Shown in pieces: positions 59,901 to 64,000 of a stretch of 64,000 nucleotides of DNA (its first letter is position 1; every line of letters begins with the position of its first letter). Position numbers and translations under genes: made by a program. The notes beneath the pieces are model-generated. The model did no database searches. It saw only the letters and a program-made list of their open reading frames with translations, and was not told the DNA's origin. Source of the stretch: Phytophthora hibernalis (taxonomy: Eukaryota; Oomycota; Peronosporomycetes; Peronosporales; Peronosporaceae); assembly GCA_012656075.1 (NCBI GenBank), contig JAAKBF010000009.1:310001-374000 (forward strand). The letters run 5' to 3'.

Positions 59901-62900
59901 CGTCGTGAAGGTCGTGGTCTCCTCGGTTTCCTCGATGGAAGGCGCCGACGTCACCTCCGACGTCTCCTTCGTGTAAGTCGTATCCGTCGTCTCCTTGGAC
60001 TTCTGGTTTGGCTCCTCACCAGCCTGCTCCGACACACTCACGGCGGTAGCGTCCGATGCGGCTGTCCTCGTGGGACCGCTCTCCTCCGTCTCCGTCTCCT
60101 CAAGTGTCTCCATCGCCACCGTGGTGCTCGTCGTACCGTCTGTGGACTCCGTCTCCGTCGTCGTCTCCACCTCGATCGTTGTCACGAGCTCGCCCGTGCT
60201 GGACTTCACCGTGCGCGAGGTGGTGCGAACCGTTTTGGTCACGATGCTGCCGTCGGCTTCCTCCGTGCGGAACACCTCCGTCTTCACCGACTCACCCGGT
60301 GTCGCACCAGCCTGCTCCGACACACTCACGGTGGTAGCGTCCGATGCGGCTGTCCTCGTGGGACCGCTCTCCTCCGTCTCCGTCTCCTCAAGTGTCTCCG
60401 TCGCCACCGTGGTGCTCGTTGTACCGTCTGTGGACTCCGTCTCCGTCGTCGTCTCCACCTCGATCGTTGTCACGAGCTCGCCCGTGCTGGACTTCACCGT
60501 GCGCGAGGTGGTGCGAACCGTCTTGGTCACGATGCTGCCGTCGGCTTCCTCCGTGCGGAACACCTCCGTCTTCACCGACTCACCCGGTGTCGCACCAGCC
60601 TGCTCCGACACACTCACGGTGGTAGCGTCCGATGCGGCTGTCCTCGTGGGACCGCTCTCCTCCGTCTCCGTCTCCTCAAGTGTCTCCGTCGCCACCGTGG
60701 TGCTCGTTGTACCGTCTGTGGACTCCGTCTCCGTCGTCGTCTCCACCTCGATCGTTGTCACGAGCTCGCCCGTGCTGGACTTCACCGTGCGCGAGGTGGT
60801 GCGAACCGTCTTGGTCACGATGCTGCCGTCGGCTTCCTCCGTGCGGAACACCTCCGTCTTCACCGACTCACCCGGTGTCGCACCAGCCTGCTCCGACACA
60901 CTCACGGTGGTAGCGTCCGATGCGGCTGTCCTCGTGGGACCGCTCTCCTCCGTCTCCGTCTCCTCAAGTGTCTCCGTCGCCACCGTGGTGCTCGTTGTAC
61001 CGTCTGTGGACTCCGTCTCCGTCGTCGTCTCCACCTCGATCGTTGTCACGAGCTCGCCCGTGCTGGACTTCACCGTGCGCGAGGTGGTGCGAACCGTCTT
61101 GGTCACGATGCTGCCGTCGGCTTCCTCCGTGCGGAACACCTCCGTCTTCACCGACTCACCCGGTGTCGCACCAGCCTGCTCCGACACACTCACGGTGGTA
61201 GCGTCCGATGCGGCTGTCCTCGTGGGACCGCTCTCCTCCGTCTCCGTCTCCTCGTGTCTCCGTCGCCACCGTGGTGCTCGTTGTACCGTCTGTGGACTCC
61301 GTCTCCGTCGTCGTCTCCACCTCGATCGTTGTCACGAGCTCGCCCGTGCTGGACTTCACCGTGCGCGAGGTGGTGCGAACCGTCTTGGTCACGATGCTGC
61401 CGTCGGCTTCCTCCGTGCGGAACACCTCCGTCTTCACCGACTCACCCGGTGTCGCACCAGCCTGCTCCGACACACTCACGGTGGTAGCGTCCGATGCGGC
61501 TGTCCTCGTGGGACCGCTCTCCTCCGTCTCCGTCTCCTCAAGTGTCTCCGTCGCCACCGTGGTGCTCGTTGTACCGTCTGTGGACTCCGTCTCCGTCGTC
61601 GTCTCCACCTCGATCGTTGTCACGAGCTCGCCCGTGCTGGACTTCACCGTGCGCGAGGTGGTGCGAACCGTCTTGGTCACGATGCTGCCGTCGGCTTCCT
61701 CCGTGCGGAACACCTCCGTCTTCACCGACTCACCCGGTGTCGCACCAGCCTGCTCCGACACACTCACGGTGGTAGCGTCCGATGCGGCTGTCCTCGTGGG
61801 ACCGCTCTCCTCCGTCTCCGTCTCCTCAAGTGTCTCCGTCGCCACCGTGGTGCTCGTTGTACCGTCTGTGGACTCCGTCTCCGTCGTCGTCTCCACCTCG
61901 ATCGTTGTCACGAGCTCGCCCGTGCTGGACTTCACCGTGCGCGAGGTGGTGCGAACCGTTTTGGTCACGATGCTGCCGTCGGCTTCCTCCGTGCGGAACA
62001 CCTCCGTCTTCACCGACTCACCCGGTGTCGCACCAGCCTGCTCCGACACACTCACGGTGGTAGCGTCCGATGCGGCTGTCCTCGTGGGACCGCTCTCCTC
62101 CGTCTCCGTCTCCTCAAGTGTCTCCGTCGCCACCGTGGTGCTCGTTGTACCGTCTGTGGACTCCGTCTCCGTCGTCGTCTCCACCTCGATCGTTGTCACG
62201 AGCTCGCCCGTGCTGGACTTCACCGTGCGCGAGGTGGTGCGAACCGTCTTGGTCACGATGCTGCCGTCGGCTTCCTCCGTGCGGAACACCTCCGTCTTCA
62301 CCGACTCACCCGGTGTCGCACCAGCCTGCTCCGACACACTCACGGTGGTAGCGTCCGATGCGGCTGTCCTCGTGGGACCGCTCTCCTCCGTCTCCGTCTC
62401 CTCAAGTGTCTCCGTCGCCACCGTGGTGCTCGTTGTACCGTCTGTGGACTCCGTCTCCGTCGTCGTCTCCACCTCGATCGTTGTCACGAGCTCGCCCGTG
62501 CTGGACTTCACCGTGCGCGAGGTGGTGCGAACCGTCTTGGTCACGATGCTGCCGTCGGCTTCCTCCGTGCGGAACACCTCCGTCTTCACCGACTCACCCG
62601 GTGTCGCACCAGCCTGCTCCGACACACTCACGGTGGTAGCGTCCGATGCGGCTGTCCTCGTGGGACCGCTCTCCTCCGTCTCCGTCTCCTCAAGTGTCTC
62701 CGTCGCCACCGTGGTGCTCGTTGTACCGTCTGTGGACTCCGTCTCCGTCGTCGTCTCCACCTCGATCGTTGTCACGAGCTCGCCCGTGCTGGACTTCACC
62801 GTGCGCGAGGTGGTGCGAACCGTCTTGGTCACGATGCTGCCGTCGGCTTCCTCCGTGCGGAACACCTCCGTCTTCACCGACTCACCCGGTGTCGCACCAG

Positions 62901-64000
62901 CCTGCTCCGACACACTCACGGTGGTAGCGTCCGATGCGGCTGTCCTCGTGGGACCGCTCTCCTCCGTCTCCGTCTCCTCAAGTGTCTCCGTCGCCACCGT
63001 GGTGCTCGTTGTACCGTCTGTGGACTCCGTCTCCGTCGTCGTCTCCACCTCGATCGTTGTCACGAGCTCGCCCGTGCTGGACTTCACCGTGCGCGAGGTG
63101 GTGCGAACCGTCTTGGTCACGATGCTGCCGTCGGCTTCCTCCGTGCGGAACACCTCCGTCTTCACCGACTCACCCGGTGTCGCACCAGCCTGCTCCGACA
63201 CACTCACGGTGGTAGCGTCCGATGCGGCTGTCCTCGTGGGACCGCTCTCCTCCGTCTCCGTCTCCTCAAGTGTCTCCGTCGCCACCGTGGTGCTCGTTGT
63301 ACCGTCTGTGGACTCCGTCTCCGTCGTCGTCTCCACCTCGATCGTTGTCACGAGCTCGCCCGTGCTGGACTTCACCGTGCGCGAGGTGGTGCGAACCGTC
63401 TTGGTCACGATGCTGCCGTCGGCTTCCTCCGTGCGGAACACCTCCGTCTTCACCGACTCACCCGGTGTCGCACCAGCCTGCTCCGACACACTCACGGTGG
63501 TAGCGTCCGATGCGGCTGTCCTCGTGGGACCGCTCTCCTCCGTCTCCGTCTCCTCAAGTGTCTCCGTCGCCACCGTGGTGCTCGTTGTACCGTCTGTGGA
63601 CTCCGTCTCCGTCGTCGTCTCCACCTCGATCGTTGTCACGAGCTCGCCCGTGCTGGACTTCACCGTGCGCGAGGTGGTGCGAACCGTCTTGGTCACGATG
63701 CTGCCGTCGGCTTCCTCCGTGCGGAACACCTCCGTCTTCACCGACTCACCCGGTGTCGCACCAGCCTGCTCCGACACACTCACGGTGGTAGCGTCCGATG
63801 CGGCTGTCCTCGTGGGACCGCTCTCCTCCGTCTCCGTCTCCTCAAGTGTCTCCGTCGCCACCGTGGTGCTCGTTGTACCGTCTGTGGACTCCGTCTCCGT
63901 CGTCGTCTCCACCTCGATCGTTGTCACGAGCTCGCCCGTGCTGGACTTCACCGTGCGCGAGGTGGTGCGAACCGTCTTGGTCACGATGCTGCCGTCGGCT
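47938..64000 (-). CDS. Giant Thr/Glu-rich repeat protein, partial, possibly fused to the ABC transporter
   Basis: The minus strand is essentially one coding tract of more than 5,300 residues leaving the window. From the N-terminal side it has 288-bp units (96 aa, with TVSVSEQAGATPGESVKTE and TKTVRTTSRTVKSS), then about 11.6 kb of 47-residue units (TSAPSIEETEETTTFTTE, SEQVATVQPTPEAEETTD). It ends in one divergent 288-bp-type unit and a basic tail (FLFWRRKKEA). No signal peptide or transmembrane segment is seen in this part. Composition is Thr, Glu, Ser, Val and Pro with little Lys in the 47-aa units, so it is disordered, mucin-like or PEST-like. At least ten one- or two-base gaps break the frame. 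The true start lies beyond 64000. The function is unknown. Confidence 0.7.
48365..59990 (-). repeat. 141-bp-based tandem array (47-aa T/E-rich units), about 80 copies
   Basis: The phrase gatggaaggc recurs at 48535 and 48676, giving a 141-bp basic unit. Longer and shorter variants (with an extra TIYTTYTT block, a TGTSEQVATVQ block or a missing SEVTS block) alternate through the array. The copies are near identical in the middle and more divergent near 59000-59700 (KDTSEQVATIQ, SIAETVETTTY), as expected at the edge of an expanding array. The copy number is an estimate from length, not a count. Confidence 0.9.
60010..64000 (-). repeat. 288-bp tandem array (96-aa units), at least 13 copies, running off the window
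   Basis: Identical anchor positions repeat at 60056, 60344, 60632, 60920, 61208, 61494 and then every 288 bp to 63798. The one 286-bp step is explained by loss of AA near 61253, where the other copies read ctcaagtg. Copies differ by a handful of bases (GTA/GTC at Ala-Val, Val/Met near 60110). A single more divergent copy lies at about 48000-48340, on the far side of the 141-bp array. Confidence 0.96.

Noticed and set aside
60056..63791. Ser/Pro/Arg-rich 93-codon plus-strand frames repeating every 288 bp
   Set aside because: They are antisense shadows of the 96-residue units, each ended by the same stop in every copy.
1..64000. tRNA, rRNA or snRNA genes
   Set aside because: No convincing cloverleaf, ribosomal or spliceosomal RNA core was recognised by eye on either strand; a covariance-model search was not possible.

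Overview
The window is nuclear DNA of a eukaryote, most likely an oomycete (Phytophthora-like stramenopile). Genes carry a few short GT-AG introns (about 64-103 nt) with CTRAY-like branch sites. They sit close together in divergent and convergent pairs. The mobile elements (a Crypton with a GCR1_C tail, a DIRS-like tyrosine-recombinase retroelement, Ty3/gypsy pieces) match the known oomycete repertoire. No species is claimed.

Layout. 1-1444: the tail of an unknown gene and a globin with an N-myristoylation motif (+). 1596-12730 (-): one giant gene with a degenerate EF-hand-like N-terminus, two RanBP2-type zinc fingers, a Ser/Arg-rich stretch and about 45 Tudor-like domains, 40 of them in a near-perfect 204-bp tandem array. 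12938-13185: a MITE. 13350-21984: a compact housekeeping block holding a single-pass membrane protein (-), an ADD/PHD chromatin reader (+), NDUFAF7 (-), VPS33 (+), a METTL21-type methyltransferase (-) and a ROK fructokinase (-). 22-23.5 kb: gene-free. 23.5-42.1 kb: a transposon graveyard with a Crypton, a Ty3/gypsy, an antisense gypsy fragment, a DIRS-like element and a second MITE copy. 43276-45353: a UBXN7-type UAS/UBX protein (+). 45578-64000 (-): the NBD2-TMD2 half of a PDR/ABCG transporter with degenerate nucleotide-binding motifs. Directly upstream of it, possibly in the same transcript, lies at least 16 kb of Thr/Glu-rich repeats (141-bp and 288-bp units) that run off the window.

A recurring theme is broken reading frames. 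Almost every conserved gene is interrupted by one missing base, usually in a short homopolymer. Supplying a base restores family motifs and keeps splice phases consistent. I read most of these as assembly or long-read consensus errors rather than pseudogenes. The transposons, in contrast, carry genuine lesions such as in-frame stops, lost catalytic residues and deletions.

The genes form no operon-like system. Themes include chromatin reading (Tudor array, ADD/PHD), membrane traffic and ubiquitin handling (VPS33, UBX), and mitochondrial complex I assembly (NDUFAF7). The two best candidates for something undescribed are the EF-hand/zinc-finger/45-Tudor gene and the T/E-rich repeat polyprotein abutting a degenerate ABC transporter.
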